DNA from: Bradyrhizobiaceae bacterium PARB1
GTDB lineage: Bacteria; Pseudomonadota; Alphaproteobacteria; Rhizobiales; Xanthobacteraceae
NCBI GenBank assembly: GCA_002256345.1
Contig: NKIY01000004.1
Coordinates: 203,876 to 267,875, forward strand
Length of the DNA stretch: 64,000 bases
Direction of reading: 5' to 3'
Shown: in pieces, positions 1-9,702 of the stretch
How the letters are laid out: each line of letters opens with the position of its first letter
Position numbering within the stretch: position 1 is the first letter of the stretch
Notes under the pieces: model-generated
The model's database searches: none
The model's input: only the letters and a program-made list of their open reading frames with translations
Told to the model about the DNA's origin: nothing
Program-made: the position numbers and the translations under genes

Positions 1-2871
1 CGGCGCCTGCGAGAACAGCGTCGCGGCCGTGTTGACGGTCAGCGCGTTGCCGTAGAGGTTCAAGCCGGTCTGAACAGAGCTTCCCGACGCCGTCCTCAGC
101 GTCGCCGCCGCCGGCGCGGAGCCGGTCGTGAAGGCAAGCAGGTTCTGGCCGTTGTTGATCGGGAGTACCGGGGAGCCGCCGGAGGAAACCGTCGGCGCGC
201 CGATCGGCGTCACGATGTAGTAGTAACCGTTGGCGCCGGTGGTCGCCTGGCCGATGCGGCTTCCGTCGGCGTTGAGCGCGATGGTCACCGCGCCTGCCGC
301 GCCGGAGGCCAGCGGCGTCGCGCCGCCGTCGCTGTAGGCGAAGCCCGACACCACCTGCACGCCGTTCGGGAAGAAGCTCGTGAGGTAGGGATAGAGCCCG
401 TCCGCGCCCCCCGAGAAAACGGAGCCGAGCTGCGTGGAGGCCGAGAAGTGGGTAGTTTCCAAGACCGGATCTAGCCCCTGCAATTGCCGCGTGGTCAGCC
501 CGGTGACGCTGCCGGCAAGGCCGACCTCGTCGACACCGACGCCAACGCCCAACCCACTGGTCTGCGTGTCCCAATAGGCCTGCGTGATCCCGCCCATGTT
601 GTACCCGCCAAGGCCGCCCACTTCGGAGGCGCCCGAGACGGCGCCGGTGGCGAAGGACTGCGTAACCGTGCCGAGGGCGTGGTTTATCCCGAAGAGGCCG
701 CCCACGTTGGTGGAGCCCGTGACGGCGCCGGTGGCGTAGGACTGCGTGAGCGTGCCGTAGTTGCACCCGACGAGGCCGCCTACGTAGTCGGAGCCCGAGA
801 CGGCGCCGGTGGCGTAGGACTGCGTGATCCCGGCTGCTTCCTCATTGTACCCGACGAGGCCGCCCACGTTGCTGGAGCCCGAGACGGTGCCGGTGGCGTA
901 GGCCTGCGTGATCCTGGCATGGTTGCCGTTATACCCGACGAGGCCGCCCACCTTGTCGGAGCCCGAGACGGCGCCGGTGGCGTAGGAAGAATCGATGCTA
1001 CCGGAATTCCAGCCGACAAGGCCGCCGACGTAATAGCCGGTTCCCGTCACCGCGACGGCGGCGCCGGAGGCGGTGATCGTGCCGGCGTTGTGTCCAGCGA
1101 GCCCGGCTACGGCGTTGGAGCCGGCCAGCGTGCCGGAGACATGCACATTGCTGACCGTACCACCGTTCTCGACGACGAGAACGCCGCCGGCCCCAACACC
1201 GGTCATGGTGGCATCGAACAGGTTGAGATTTTTAACCGTGCCGCCAGAGGCGATCGTATTGAACAGGCCGATATTGCCGGCCGATAGCATGGTGAGCCCC
1301 GAGATCGTATGACCGCTGCCATCGAGCGTGCCGCCGAAGCTGGCCAGCGACTTGAAGCCCGCGCCGCTATTCCAGGCCGCGGTGCCCGACGCGTCGATAT
1401 CATTGGCGAGCGTCCAGTAGGCGGCGAGCGACGAACTCAGCCCCTGCAGGCCATAGACATCCGTCAGCAGATAGGGCGTTGCGCTGGTGCCGTCACCGCC
1501 GGTGACGCGCAGGAACGAGCCGCCATTGAGCTGGAAATCCCTGGCGTAGAAGCTCGGCAGCGTCGCCGCAGTCTGCTGCCAGCTTCCGCTGTTGAGCACG
1601 AATGTGCCGAGCGAGATGCCGGCTGTCGCCGTGATCGTGCCCGGCGCATTGATGGTGAGGCCGCCGGAGGCCGCGGTGATGGCCGCATTGATGGCGATGT
1701 TGTTGTGCGCCGTCAGCGTCAGGACGTAAGGCGACGTCCAGCTCATTGCTGCATTGATGGCGATGTTGCCTAGCTCACTACCGGCTGCCGGCGTCTGGAT
1801 AATCAAATTACCGGTAGCAAGACCGGATAGATAGCCACCCACATTGCCGGCATTGATTTCGATATCCGTTGGATCGATCAGCCAGGTGCCGCCCAGGCTA
1901 TCGACCTTCAGATCCTTGTCGATGCTGACTTTCGCGGCCGAGGTCTCGACGAATTTCGCCTTCAGCTTGCCCGCGGCCTTGACCTCGCCATGCTGCATGT
2001 CGCCGAGCAGCAGGATGCGGCCATTCCTGGTGCCGATGCTGTTGGCCTCGATGGTGCCGGTATTGTTGACCACGCCCTTCATGGCCGCGGAGGCGCCCTT
2101 GGCGGTGAGGATGGCCACGCCGCCATCGGCGCGGATCAGCCCCTTGTTCTCCACCAGCGTCGCCATGGTGGAAGCCTTCACCTCCACCGACAGCAGGCCG
2201 TCGCCATTGAAATCGAGCTGCACATCGGTGCCGGCGGCGAGCGCCGTGTTGCCGGTGATGGTGCCGCTGTTGGAGACGACCGGCGAGATCAGCGCGACCG
2301 TCTTGCCGCTGACGCTGCCTTCATTGGTGATGGTGCCGGACGTGCCGGTGAAGCGATAATTGCCGGCGAGGAAGTTCGCGTCGGAGATGCCGAGCGTGGA
2401 GGCGATGAAGCCGCCGGTCTGCACCGAGCCCGTCTTGCCGATGGCAATGCCATTGGGATTGACGAGGAAGACCTGGCCGTTCGCGCTGAGGCTGCCGAGG
2501 ATCTGGGAGGCGTCCTGCCCCGTGACGCGGTTCAGCGCGACGGAGGATGCACCGGGCTGATTGAAGGTGACGGAGTTGCCGGCGCCGACGGAAAAGCTCT
2601 GCCAGTTGGCGATGAGCTTGTCCGACGACTGGTTGATCGTCATCGCGGCGCCATTAGTGGCGACGGATGCCGCGCCGGAGACCACGGTGCCGCCGGTCGG
2701 CAATACGCTCTGCGCCAATGCGGGGCTCGCGAGCAGCGTCGCAGCAATGCTTGCTGCTGCACCGAGCTTCGCCTTGCCGCCCTTTCGGCCCTGCCCGCCC
2801 TTGCAGCATTCCGGCACGATCACGAGACGGCCGAGGGTCTTGGACCAGATATGCTTGTAGGTGTGGTTCAT
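1..2871 (-). CDS. Filamentous-haemagglutinin-like TPS exoprotein (tpsA copy 2), C-terminus cut by window edge
   Basis: This is a secreted two-partner (type Vb) exoprotein, probably an adhesin. The frame is open from the ATG at 2871 to base 1 (957 codons seen), so the 3' end is outside the window. The N-terminus is an extended signal peptide beginning MNHTYKHIWSKTLGRLVIV, with a signal-peptidase site near ALAQ. A TPS/haemagglutination-activity domain follows (about residues 55-170) with the VNPNGI motif. Residues up to about 480 are almost the same as in the upstream gene at 2929-7635. Beyond that come at least six GLUG-type repeats of about 25 residues (GGLVGYN...SYATGAVSGS), then an IG-like region. 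It starts 57 bases after the stop of the first exoprotein and is the third gene of a TpsB-TpsA-TpsA operon. The upstream Shine-Dalgarno is weaker (GAAAG) than that of copy 1, which may lower its expression. Family assignment is firm; ligand or host is unknown. Confidence 0.9.
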   Translation of the reverse strand, partial: MNHTYKHIWSKTLGRLVIVPECCKGGQGRKGGKAKLGAAASIAATLLASPALAQSVLPTGGTVVSGAASVATNGAAMTINQSSDKLIANWQSFSVGAGNSVTFNQPGASSVALNRVTGQDASQILGSLSANGQVFLVNPNGIAIGKTGSVQTGGFIASTLGISDANFLAGNYRFTGTSGTITNEGSVSGKTVALISPVVSNSGTITGNTALAAGTDVQLDFNGDGLLSVEVKASTMATLVENKGLIRADGGVAILTAKGASAAMKGVVNNTGTIEANSIGTRNGRILLLGDMQHGEVKAAGKLKAKFVETSAAKVSIDKDLKVDSLGGTWLIDPTDIEINAGNVGGYLSGLATGNLIIQTPAAGSELGNIAINAAMSWTSPYVLTLTAHNNIAINAAITAASGGLTINAPGTITATAGISLGTFVLNSGSWQQTAATLPSFYARDFQLNGGSFLRVTGGDGTSATPYLLTDVYGLQGLSSSLAAYWTLANDIDASGTAAWNSGAGFKSLASFGGTLDGSGHTISGLTMLSAGNIGLFNTIASGGTVKNLNLFDATMTGVGAGGVLVVENGGTVSNVHVSGTLAGSNAVAGLAGHNAGTITASGAAVAVTGTGYYVGGLVGWNSGSIDSSYATGAVSGSDKVGGLVGYNGNHARITQAYATGTVSGSSNVGGLVGYNEEAAGITQSYATGAVSGSDYVGGLVGCNYGTLTQSYATGAVTGSTNVGGLFGINHALGTVTQSFATGAVSGASEVGGLGGYNMGGITQAYWDTQTSGLGVGVGVDEVGLAGSVTGLTTRQLQGLDPVLETTHFSASTQLGSVFSGGADGLYPYLTSFFPNGVQVVSGFAYSDGGATPLASGAAGAVTIALNADGSRIGQATTGANGYYYIVTPIGAPTVSSGGSPVLPINNGQNLLAFTTGSAPAAATLRTASGSSVQTGLNLYGNALTVNTAATLFSQAP
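1441..2871 (-). repeat. Direct repeat, copy A: 5' part of tandem exoprotein genes
   Basis: The first ~480 codons of this gene align without large gaps to those of the neighbouring gene (copy B at 6202-7635). The spacing between copies is about 4.76 kb. Long stretches are identical at DNA level, including the signal peptide and TPS domain. Differences concentrate around codons 320-350. This is a tandem gene duplication that retains or regains similarity at its 5' end. Confidence 0.85.
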
Positions 2872-2928
2872 GGCTGTGCTTTCAGACGAAAGGCTGCAGA
2901 AGCGCGTGGACCGGTCGCGACAGACCGC

Positions 2929-5900
2929 TCATTGGTCGTCGTCCCGGCGCTTGCGCGTGTCGGACCGCGTGTCCGACCCGACATTCGCCGGCAGCGCCAC
3001 ATCGATCAGAACGGGCTGCGCGAAGGCGTCCGCTGTGGTCACCACGAAGGACGCCCGCGCCGTGCTGCCGATGCCGTTGATGGCGCTGGTGCCGGTGTCG
3101 ATCGTGTTCGGCGGCGGCAGCACCGGCGCCACGGAGGCGTTGATGTCGGCCGTCGTGGTCGCCGTGGTGGAGGCCAGCGTGTAGTTGCGCGCATCCAGGC
3201 CGCCGAGCGAAAGGCCCGTGATATTCACCCGCTTGCCGTTGCCGGAATTGGAGTCGGCAAAGGCGCCGGTGCCGGACGCGACACTCAACAGGTCACCGGC
3301 CAGCATGCCGTTGAAAAAAGCGCCGGAATAGACCAGCGCGGCCGTCGTGCTGCCGTCATAGGGCTTGCTCAGCGCTGTGATGCCGGAGATCGAGGTGATC
3401 GTGACCTTGGCGATATCAGCGGTCGTGGTAACTGGGCCGAGCATATAGTTGCCGGCGTCCACGCCGGCGAGCGTGGTCCCGTTCAGGGTCACGGTCTTGC
3501 CGGTGCCGGCATTCTTGTCGGCAAAGCTCGCGCTGGCGGCCATGAAGGACACACTGTCGTTCAGGACGACGCCGGCCAGCGCGCCCTGATTGACGATCGT
3601 GGCCGTGATATTGCCGTCATAGTTCTTGTTGGCGACCGTGAAGTCCGTGACCGTCAACACCGCCTTGGTGATATCGACCGTGGTGGCGCCGCCCACGAGC
3701 GTGTAGTTCGACGCAAGGCCCGAACCATTGCCGAGCGCCAGCGTGCCGAGCGCGAAGCCAAGACCGGTGCCGACATTCTTGCTGGCGAGTTGGCCGATGC
3801 CGGACAGCGCGAGCGTATCGCCATTGGCGAGATTGCCGATGGTCAGCGCGCCCGCGCCGACATCGGTGCTGCCGTCATAAGTGCGCGTGCCGGACAGCGA
3901 GACCACGCGCTTGTTGATGGTCAGGCTGCCGCTGCCGTAATCCACATAGTAATCGCCGGCCGCGCCGGCGGAATAGCTCAGCGACAGCACATTGATGCCG
4001 CCATAACCATAAGTGCCCGCATTGGTCGTCGCGCCGATGGCGCTGCCCCAGGCGACGGAGACATTGCCGGCGCCGATCCCGCCCACCGTGATGCCGGACG
4101 TGCTGGTGATGCCGTCACCATAGGTGGTGGAGGTGTTGCCCGTGAGATTGACGTAGTAAGTGTAGACGGGATCGCTGGTGAGCGCCCGCAGTACCGGCGC
4201 GCCGCCGGTCTTCACCATGGCCCAGGTGGAGGCGTAGTCCCAGCCGGCATTGATGAAATTGGTCGGGTTCTGCATCTGCGCCGTGGTCAGGCCGGTGACG
4301 CCAGTGCTGGGGCCTGATCCGACACCCGTGCTCAGCCCGCTCGCCTGCGTGTCCCAGAAGCTCGCCGTGATCGTGCCTTCGGTGTAACCGACAAGGCCGC
4401 CACCACCGAAGATGCCGGTATCGACCGATCCGGCCGCATAGGATTGGCTGATCGTGCCGTAGTTCGCGGCGACAAGACCGCCGGAAAGACCGGAGGCACC
4501 GATTGCGCCGGTCGCGTAGGAATTGCTGATCGTGCCAAAGTTAGCGGACACAAGGCCGCCGTTAGCGACCGATGAAAGCGGAACAGCGCCGGTCGCGTAA
4601 GAGAAGCTGATCGTGCCATAGTTGCTGCCGACCAACCCGCCCACGTAGCCCATACCGTAATTCATGAGGCCGGAGGCATAGGATTGCGAAATGGTGCCGC
4701 TTGCGGTGAGGACGGCAACCAGGCCTCCGGCACTGTAAGTTCCCCCTGACCAGGGCCAATGGGCGTCGACCTCCGCCGAAGACCAGCTGCCGCTGATCGC
4801 GCCGCTGCTTTGGCCGGCAAGGCCGCCGGTCGACTCGCCCGAGACCGTGCCGCTGGTCGAGACATTGGTGAGCGTGCCGGCATTGTCATCGACGAGAATG
4901 CCCGTAAAACCGCCGGTGCCGGAAATGCTGGCATTGGTCACGCCGAGATCATGGATCGTCGCGGCCGACGTGGTGGACGCGAACAGGCCGCCGGTGTTCG
5001 AGGTCAGGCCGCTGATCGCATGCTTGCTACCATCCAGCGTGCCGGCAAAGCTCGCCAGTCCGACCCAGCCATTCGTGCTCCAGATGTCGGAGGCATTCAG
5101 CCCCTTGGTCGCGCTGGCATCGAGATTGACGGCGAGTTTGTAGTTGCCCGACAGGTTCGCGCCCATCAGCGCGAGCTGGTGCAGATTGCTGATGGTGATG
5201 ACGCCGTTGCTATCCGCCGTCGCCGCTTCCGCGCGCAGGATCGGCCGCATGTCGCCGTTCTGGTACCAGACATTGGCGAAGTCCCAACCCGTATAGCTGG
5301 CGGCGCTGCGCGCCTGAGCGGTGGTCAGGCCGGTGCCGCCCCCGTTGCTGCTGCTTCGCCCGGTGGTGTTGATATCCCAGAAACTGTTGGTGACTGTAAC
5401 GAAACTTATACCGACCAGGCCGCCGACCGAACAGCCCGCACAGCTGGGCGCCGCCACCGCACCCGTGGCATAGGCATAGTTTACCGATCCGTGCCGCAAA
5501 TAGCCGACCAGTCCGCCGACCCCGGTGGAGCCGCTGGAGCCGCTGACGGCTCCAGTGGCATAGACATTGATCAGAGATCCGCCCGTCTGCTGGCCCACCA
5601 GGCCGCCCAAATTGTACGTGGCTTGAACGGCGCCGGTCGCATAGGACGAGGTCACCGAACCGCCAGTCTGCCAGCCCACCAGTCCGCCAGCCGACGCATA
5701 CGTGTTGACTTTGGAGGATGACCACGATCCGCTGATCGTCCCGTCATTGAGCCCGACCAGCCCGCCGACAATCTGGCTTCCGTACACCGTAGCCGATGAC
5801 CACGATCCGCTGATCGTGCCGCTATTCGCGCCGACCAACCCACCGGTGTTTTCTGCCGAGTTGGTGACGGTGCCGGAAGTCCAGACATTGATGACGGTGC

Positions 5901-7635
5901 CATTGCTCGCGCCGGCAAGGATACCGGCCGTGGTACTGCTGCTGACCGTGGCATTGACGATGCCGAGATTTTTCACCGTGCCGGTGTAGTCGATGGTGTC
6001 GAACAGGCCGGCATTGCCACTCGCGGGCGCCAGCGTCAGCCCCGAGATCACATGGCCGGCGCCATCGAATGTGCCGCTGAAACTGCTGCCGGTCGCGACG
6101 GGCTTGAAGCCCGCGCTGCCATTCCAGGCCGCGGTGCCGGCGGCATTGATGTCCGCCGCCAGTTTCCAGTTCGCTGCGAGATAGCTCGCCGAAGAGCCGA
6201 CGCCCTGCAGGCCATAGACATCCGCGAGCAGATAAGGCGTAGCGCTCGATCCGTCGCCGCCAGTGACACGCAGGAACGTGCCGCCATTGATGGTGAAATT
6301 GCCGGCGCTGAATGTCGGCAGCGTCGCGGCATTCTGCTGCCAGTTGCCGCTGTTCAGCACGAATGTGCCGAGCGAGATGCCGGCTGTCGCCGTGATGGTC
6401 CCGCCGGCATTGATGGTGAGGCCGCCGGAGGCCGCTGATATGGCCGCATTAATGGCGATGTTGTTATGCGCCGTCAGCGTAAGAACCGCCGACGACGTCC
6501 AGCTCATCGCCGCATTGATGGCGATATTACCGGCATCGGTCCCGGTCGCAGGCGTCGCGATCTCGACCGCCGTGCCGCCCGCCAGCGCGTTGACGTAGGC
6601 CGCGACATTGTCGCTGTTGATCTCGATATTGGTGGGGTCGATCAGCCACTTGCCGCCCTGCGCATCGACCTTCAGATCGTTGTCGATGGTGACCTTCGCT
6701 GCAGATGTCTCGACGAATTTCGCCTTGAGCTTGCCCGCGGCTTTCACCTCGCCATGCTGCATGTCGCCGAGCAGCAGGATGCGGCCGTTCCTGGTGCCGA
6801 TGCTGTTGGCCTCGATGGTGCCGGTGTTGTTGACCACGCCCTTCATGGCGGCGGAAGCGCCCTTGGCGGTGAGGATGGCAACGCCGCCATCGGCCTTGAT
6901 CAGCCCCTTGTTCTCCACCAGCGTCGCCATGGTGGAAGCCTTCACCTCCACCGACAGCAGACCGTCGCCATTGAAATCGAGCTGCACATCGGTGCCCGCG
7001 GCAAGCGCCGTGTTGCCGGTGATGGTGCCGCTATTGGACACCACCGGCGAGATCAGCGCGACGGTCTTGCCGCTGACGCTGCCTTCATTCGTGATGGTGC
7101 CGGACGTGCCGGTGAAGCGATAATTGCCGGCGAGGAAATTTGCGTCGGAGATTCCGAGCGTGGATGCGACGAAGCCGCCGGTCTGCACGCTGCCCGTCTT
7201 GCCGATGGCAATGCCATTGGGATTGACGAGGAACACCTGGCCGTTCGCCGTGAGGCTGCCGAGGATTTGGGAGGCGTCCTGCCCCGTCACGCGGTTCAGC
7301 GCGACGGAGGATGCGCCGGGCTGATTGAAGGCGACGGAATTGCCGGCGCCGATGGAAAAGCTCTGCCAGTTGGCGATGAGCTTGTCCGACGACTGGTTGA
7401 TCGTCATCGCGGCGCCAGACGTGGCGATGGTCGCCGCACCGGACACCACGGTGCCGCCGGTCGGCAGCGCGCTCTGCGCCAGTGCGGGGCTGGCGAGCAC
7501 TGTCGCGGCAGCGACCGCCACCGCGCCAAGCTTCGCCTTGCCGCCCTTTCGGCCCTGCCCGCCCTTGCAGCATTCCGGCACGATCACGAGCCGCCCCAGC
7601 GTCTTCGACCAGATGTGCTTGTAAGTGTGGTTCAT
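2929..7635 (-). CDS. Filamentous-haemagglutinin-like TPS exoprotein (tpsA copy 1), complete
   Basis: Large secreted protein of 1568 residues exported by a two-partner pathway. The ATG at 7635 follows a good GAGGG ribosome site and lies 10 bases after the TpsB stop. An extended signal peptide (residues 1-54; conserved start MNHTYKHIWSKTLGRLVIV, hydrophobic VAVAAATVLASP, cleavage near ALAQ) precedes a TPS domain with ALNRVTG (about 112-118) and VNPNGI (about 137-142), which nucleates the beta-helix. The middle (roughly 560-1140) has many GLUG motifs of the GGLVG...GTISGSW / SYATGAV type. The C-terminal third carries MBG/YDG-type repeats (TYDGSTDV, NYDGNITA, PYDGSTTA) and ends in a short charged tail (DTRKRRDDDQ). 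No anchoring domain is visible, so release or retention through the TpsB pore is possible. A role in adhesion or aggregation is inferred from the family. Confidence 0.93.
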   Translation of the reverse strand: MNHTYKHIWSKTLGRLVIVPECCKGGQGRKGGKAKLGAVAVAAATVLASPALAQSALPTGGTVVSGAATIATSGAAMTINQSSDKLIANWQSFSIGAGNSVAFNQPGASSVALNRVTGQDASQILGSLTANGQVFLVNPNGIAIGKTGSVQTGGFVASTLGISDANFLAGNYRFTGTSGTITNEGSVSGKTVALISPVVSNSGTITGNTALAAGTDVQLDFNGDGLLSVEVKASTMATLVENKGLIKADGGVAILTAKGASAAMKGVVNNTGTIEANSIGTRNGRILLLGDMQHGEVKAAGKLKAKFVETSAAKVTIDNDLKVDAQGGKWLIDPTNIEINSDNVAAYVNALAGGTAVEIATPATGTDAGNIAINAAMSWTSSAVLTLTAHNNIAINAAISAASGGLTINAGGTITATAGISLGTFVLNSGNWQQNAATLPTFSAGNFTINGGTFLRVTGGDGSSATPYLLADVYGLQGVGSSASYLAANWKLAADINAAGTAAWNGSAGFKPVATGSSFSGTFDGAGHVISGLTLAPASGNAGLFDTIDYTGTVKNLGIVNATVSSSTTAGILAGASNGTVINVWTSGTVTNSAENTGGLVGANSGTISGSWSSATVYGSQIVGGLVGLNDGTISGSWSSSKVNTYASAGGLVGWQTGGSVTSSYATGAVQATYNLGGLVGQQTGGSLINVYATGAVSGSSGSTGVGGLVGYLRHGSVNYAYATGAVAAPSCAGCSVGGLVGISFVTVTNSFWDINTTGRSSSNGGGTGLTTAQARSAASYTGWDFANVWYQNGDMRPILRAEAATADSNGVITISNLHQLALMGANLSGNYKLAVNLDASATKGLNASDIWSTNGWVGLASFAGTLDGSKHAISGLTSNTGGLFASTTSAATIHDLGVTNASISGTGGFTGILVDDNAGTLTNVSTSGTVSGESTGGLAGQSSGAISGSWSSAEVDAHWPWSGGTYSAGGLVAVLTASGTISQSYASGLMNYGMGYVGGLVGSNYGTISFSYATGAVPLSSVANGGLVSANFGTISNSYATGAIGASGLSGGLVAANYGTISQSYAAGSVDTGIFGGGGLVGYTEGTITASFWDTQASGLSTGVGSGPSTGVTGLTTAQMQNPTNFINAGWDYASTWAMVKTGGAPVLRALTSDPVYTYYVNLTGNTSTTYGDGITSTSGITVGGIGAGNVSVAWGSAIGATTNAGTYGYGGINVLSLSYSAGAAGDYYVDYGSGSLTINKRVVSLSGTRTYDGSTDVGAGALTIGNLANGDTLALSGIGQLASKNVGTGLGFALGTLALGNGSGLASNYTLVGGATTVDITKAVLTVTDFTVANKNYDGNITATIVNQGALAGVVLNDSVSFMAASASFADKNAGTGKTVTLNGTTLAGVDAGNYMLGPVTTTADIAKVTITSISGITALSKPYDGSTTAALVYSGAFFNGMLAGDLLSVASGTGAFADSNSGNGKRVNITGLSLGGLDARNYTLASTTATTTADINASVAPVLPPPNTIDTGTSAINGIGSTARASFVVTTADAFAQPVLIDVALPANVGSDTRSDTRKRRDDDQ
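6202..7635 (-). repeat. Direct repeat, copy B: 5' part of tandem exoprotein genes
   Basis: Partner of the repeat at 1441-2871. It covers the extended signal peptide, the TPS domain and the first beta-helix coils of the first exoprotein gene. The two copies differ mostly at third codon positions, with one net codon of length difference over the span. Confidence 0.85.
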
Positions 7636-7645
7636 CGGTGTGCCC

Positions 7646-9433
7646 TCAGAATCTCACGGCGCCCTGCAGCCAGAATTGCTGGCTCAAGGCCTTGCCATCC
7701 ACATTGTCGCCGGTGAGGCGCGAGCGGCCGGGATTGTCGCCGAGCGCCTGCGCCCAGGTGGCCGAGAGACTCACATTCTCCCGCGCCCAACGCGCCGAGA
7801 GGCCGGCGCTGGTGAGCTGATAGTCGTTGCACTGGCAGGCATTGAGCAGCGCGATGCCATCGGGATTGCGGTTCAGCCAGACATGGCCGCTATCGACGAA
7901 GCCCGCGAGCTGCAGCTGTCCGAACGTCGCCGGCACCGGCGCGTCGTAGCGCAGCTCCAGCGTGCCGATGACGCCCATGTCGCCGCGCCCCTCGCCGACC
8001 GGATAGCCGCGAATGCCATAGGAGCCGCCGAGCGCAAAATCTTCCGAACTGTCGAGATTCTTGTTCGACGCCTGGCCATAGAGCCGCGCGAACAGCGAGA
8101 ACGCATCGGGCAGTTTTTGCAGGCGCGCGAGCTGAACATTGAAGCGCTGGAATTTGCCTTGCGTCTGCAGCGTGAGCTGATCGATCAGCAGTGCCGTATC
8201 GACGCGTGACAGATCGAGATCGCCATAGGTCCAGCTCGCCGACCAGTTGGTGAGGCCGCCGCCGAAAAAGTCATCGCGGGCATCGCCGCTGACGCCGAAC
8301 GTGCCCGACACCGAGCGCTTGTCCTGCAGGCGACCGACGATGCTGTCATCGGCCAGCTCCTTCCAGTTGAAGGTGCCGGACAGCCGCCAATTGAGATCGC
8401 GCGAGCGGATCAGGCTGTAGTCGAGGCCCGTGCCGGCATAATGCGCAAAACCTTCGAGGCCGAGCGCAGAGCCGAGTTCATCGCGGTTACGATAGCTGAG
8501 ATAGGCGTAATTGGCGTTCACCGAGAACGGGCTGGCGCCGATCGGCAGGCTGGCCGCGACCTGGCCGAAACGCTGGCCTTCGGAGACGATGCCGGTCAGG
8601 CGGGTGAGATCGCCATAGCCGGTGAGATCGGTGGCATTGATGAGCGCCGTGGCCTGCGCGCGGCCGGTGGCGTAGGAGCCGGAATTGTCACCGGACAGCG
8701 AGCCCGAAAAGCGCGGCGCCTGATCGACGCCGATGATCAGCCGGCTCGATTGCTGGCTCTCGCCCGGCGCAAGGCGCGCCTTGGCGGTGACGCCCGGCAG
8801 GTCGTTCATGCGCAGCAGCGCTTCCTCCAGCGTGTCCTTGTCCACGCTCTCCGGAACGATGCTGCGGTGGAGCAGACCGTTCAGGATCTCCTCGCGGATG
8901 CGGACATCGCCTTTGCGCTCGAATTCGATCTTGCTGAGGCGGCCTTCCATCAACTGAATGGTGACGGTGCCGGCGGTGATGTCCTGCGGCGGCAGGATGG
9001 CATAGCCGAGCAGCCGGCCGCGCTGCTGGATGGCGATGGTCACTTCGTCGGCAATGCCCTTGATGCCGATGATGCCGAGGCGCTTGCCTTTCGCCTTGTC
9101 GGCGATTTTTGCGCGCTCGGCCTCGGGGAGCAGGTCGAGCTTGCCGGTGAAGCGGATGTTCTTGATGACCAGGGTCTGGCCGCGCTCGGCGCCGATGATG
9201 CCGGAACGGGCCGGCGTCTCGACGGCATCCGGCGCAGGCAGCCGGTCGAGCCGCTGCAGCTCCTCACGGCGCTGCTGCTCGCGGAGCAGCGAGCCGGCGT
9301 CCTGAGCCGTGACGGAGGTCGAGACGCCGGAGCCGGCGATGCCAAGCACAAGAACCAGCGAGACCGGCAGCGACCGGCGCGCCCCGACATTCGATTGATG
9401 TCCCACTTCCAGCCCTGTCCCGAATGATTTCAC
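7646..9433 (-). CDS. TpsB outer-membrane transporter (ShlB/FhaC/HecB family)
   Basis: Outer-membrane pore of a two-partner secretion system, 595 residues, the usual size for FhaC/ShlB proteins. A signal peptide (about residues 18-44, ending VTAQD) is followed by a charged linker, a POTRA region (about 88-165, with LVIKNIRFTGKLDLL and AILPPQDITAGTVTIQ) and a 16-strand-type barrel from about residue 205. The IRGY motif of loop L6, diagnostic of Omp85/TpsB proteins, is present in YGIRGYPVGEGRGD. The chain ends in phenylalanine (GAVRF), the usual barrel C-terminal signal. The start is GTG at 9433; no in-frame ATG lies just upstream. It is the first gene of the operon and its stop is 10 bases from the first exoprotein, so the two downstream exoproteins are its likely substrates. 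The 269-base gap upstream (9434-9702) must hold the operon promoter, but I see no clear consensus element. Confidence 0.95.
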   Translation of the reverse strand: MKSFGTGLEVGHQSNVGARRSLPVSLVLVLGIAGSGVSTSVTAQDAGSLLREQQRREELQRLDRLPAPDAVETPARSGIIGAERGQTLVIKNIRFTGKLDLLPEAERAKIADKAKGKRLGIIGIKGIADEVTIAIQQRGRLLGYAILPPQDITAGTVTIQLMEGRLSKIEFERKGDVRIREEILNGLLHRSIVPESVDKDTLEEALLRMNDLPGVTAKARLAPGESQQSSRLIIGVDQAPRFSGSLSGDNSGSYATGRAQATALINATDLTGYGDLTRLTGIVSEGQRFGQVAASLPIGASPFSVNANYAYLSYRNRDELGSALGLEGFAHYAGTGLDYSLIRSRDLNWRLSGTFNWKELADDSIVGRLQDKRSVSGTFGVSGDARDDFFGGGLTNWSASWTYGDLDLSRVDTALLIDQLTLQTQGKFQRFNVQLARLQKLPDAFSLFARLYGQASNKNLDSSEDFALGGSYGIRGYPVGEGRGDMGVIGTLELRYDAPVPATFGQLQLAGFVDSGHVWLNRNPDGIALLNACQCNDYQLTSAGLSARWARENVSLSATWAQALGDNPGRSRLTGDNVDGKALSQQFWLQGAVRF

Positions 9434-9651
9434 CGCGCCATGGGGCCGCAGACGCGCTGCTCACACAGGACAGCGATGTTTACGGCCGTTCACTCCGTTT
9501 CCTCCAATCTTGCGGGCGCGAACACCTTTTTTCGCTGAAAAGGACATGAAATTTTTCTGAAGCAACCAATGCGTGCACTCCGATGCGCGCAGGACGGGTC
9601 GCCGATGCATTCAGCCGCTCTCGAAGGTTGAAATCCGTCACCTGCGCCGAT

Positions 9652-9676
9652 CCGCCCGCTCACCGTTGAGCGGCGG
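9652..9676. terminator. GC-rich hairpin downstream of the 9703-10596 gene
   Basis: An inverted repeat (CCGCCCGCTCA / TGAGCGGCGG around CCGT) lies 27 bases after the stop of the minus-strand gene at 9703-10596. There is no following T-run, so intrinsic termination is only a possibility. Confidence 0.3.
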
Positions 9677-9702
9677 CCAGGCGGTTCGTCGGCATGAGAT
9701 CG

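Noticed and set aside
590-1040. Regularly spaced similar words that could be mistaken for a CRISPR array.
   Set aside because: The repeats are imperfect, contiguous with no unique spacers, in frame, and encode GLUG motifs; no cas genes are present.
1990-4317. Long plus-strand open frames opposite the exoprotein genes (also 484-1287, 6466-7716).
   Set aside because: They are arginine/glycine/histidine-rich antisense translations of the minus-strand TPS genes, caused by high GC and few stops. They cross the boundary between two real genes and have no domain pattern.
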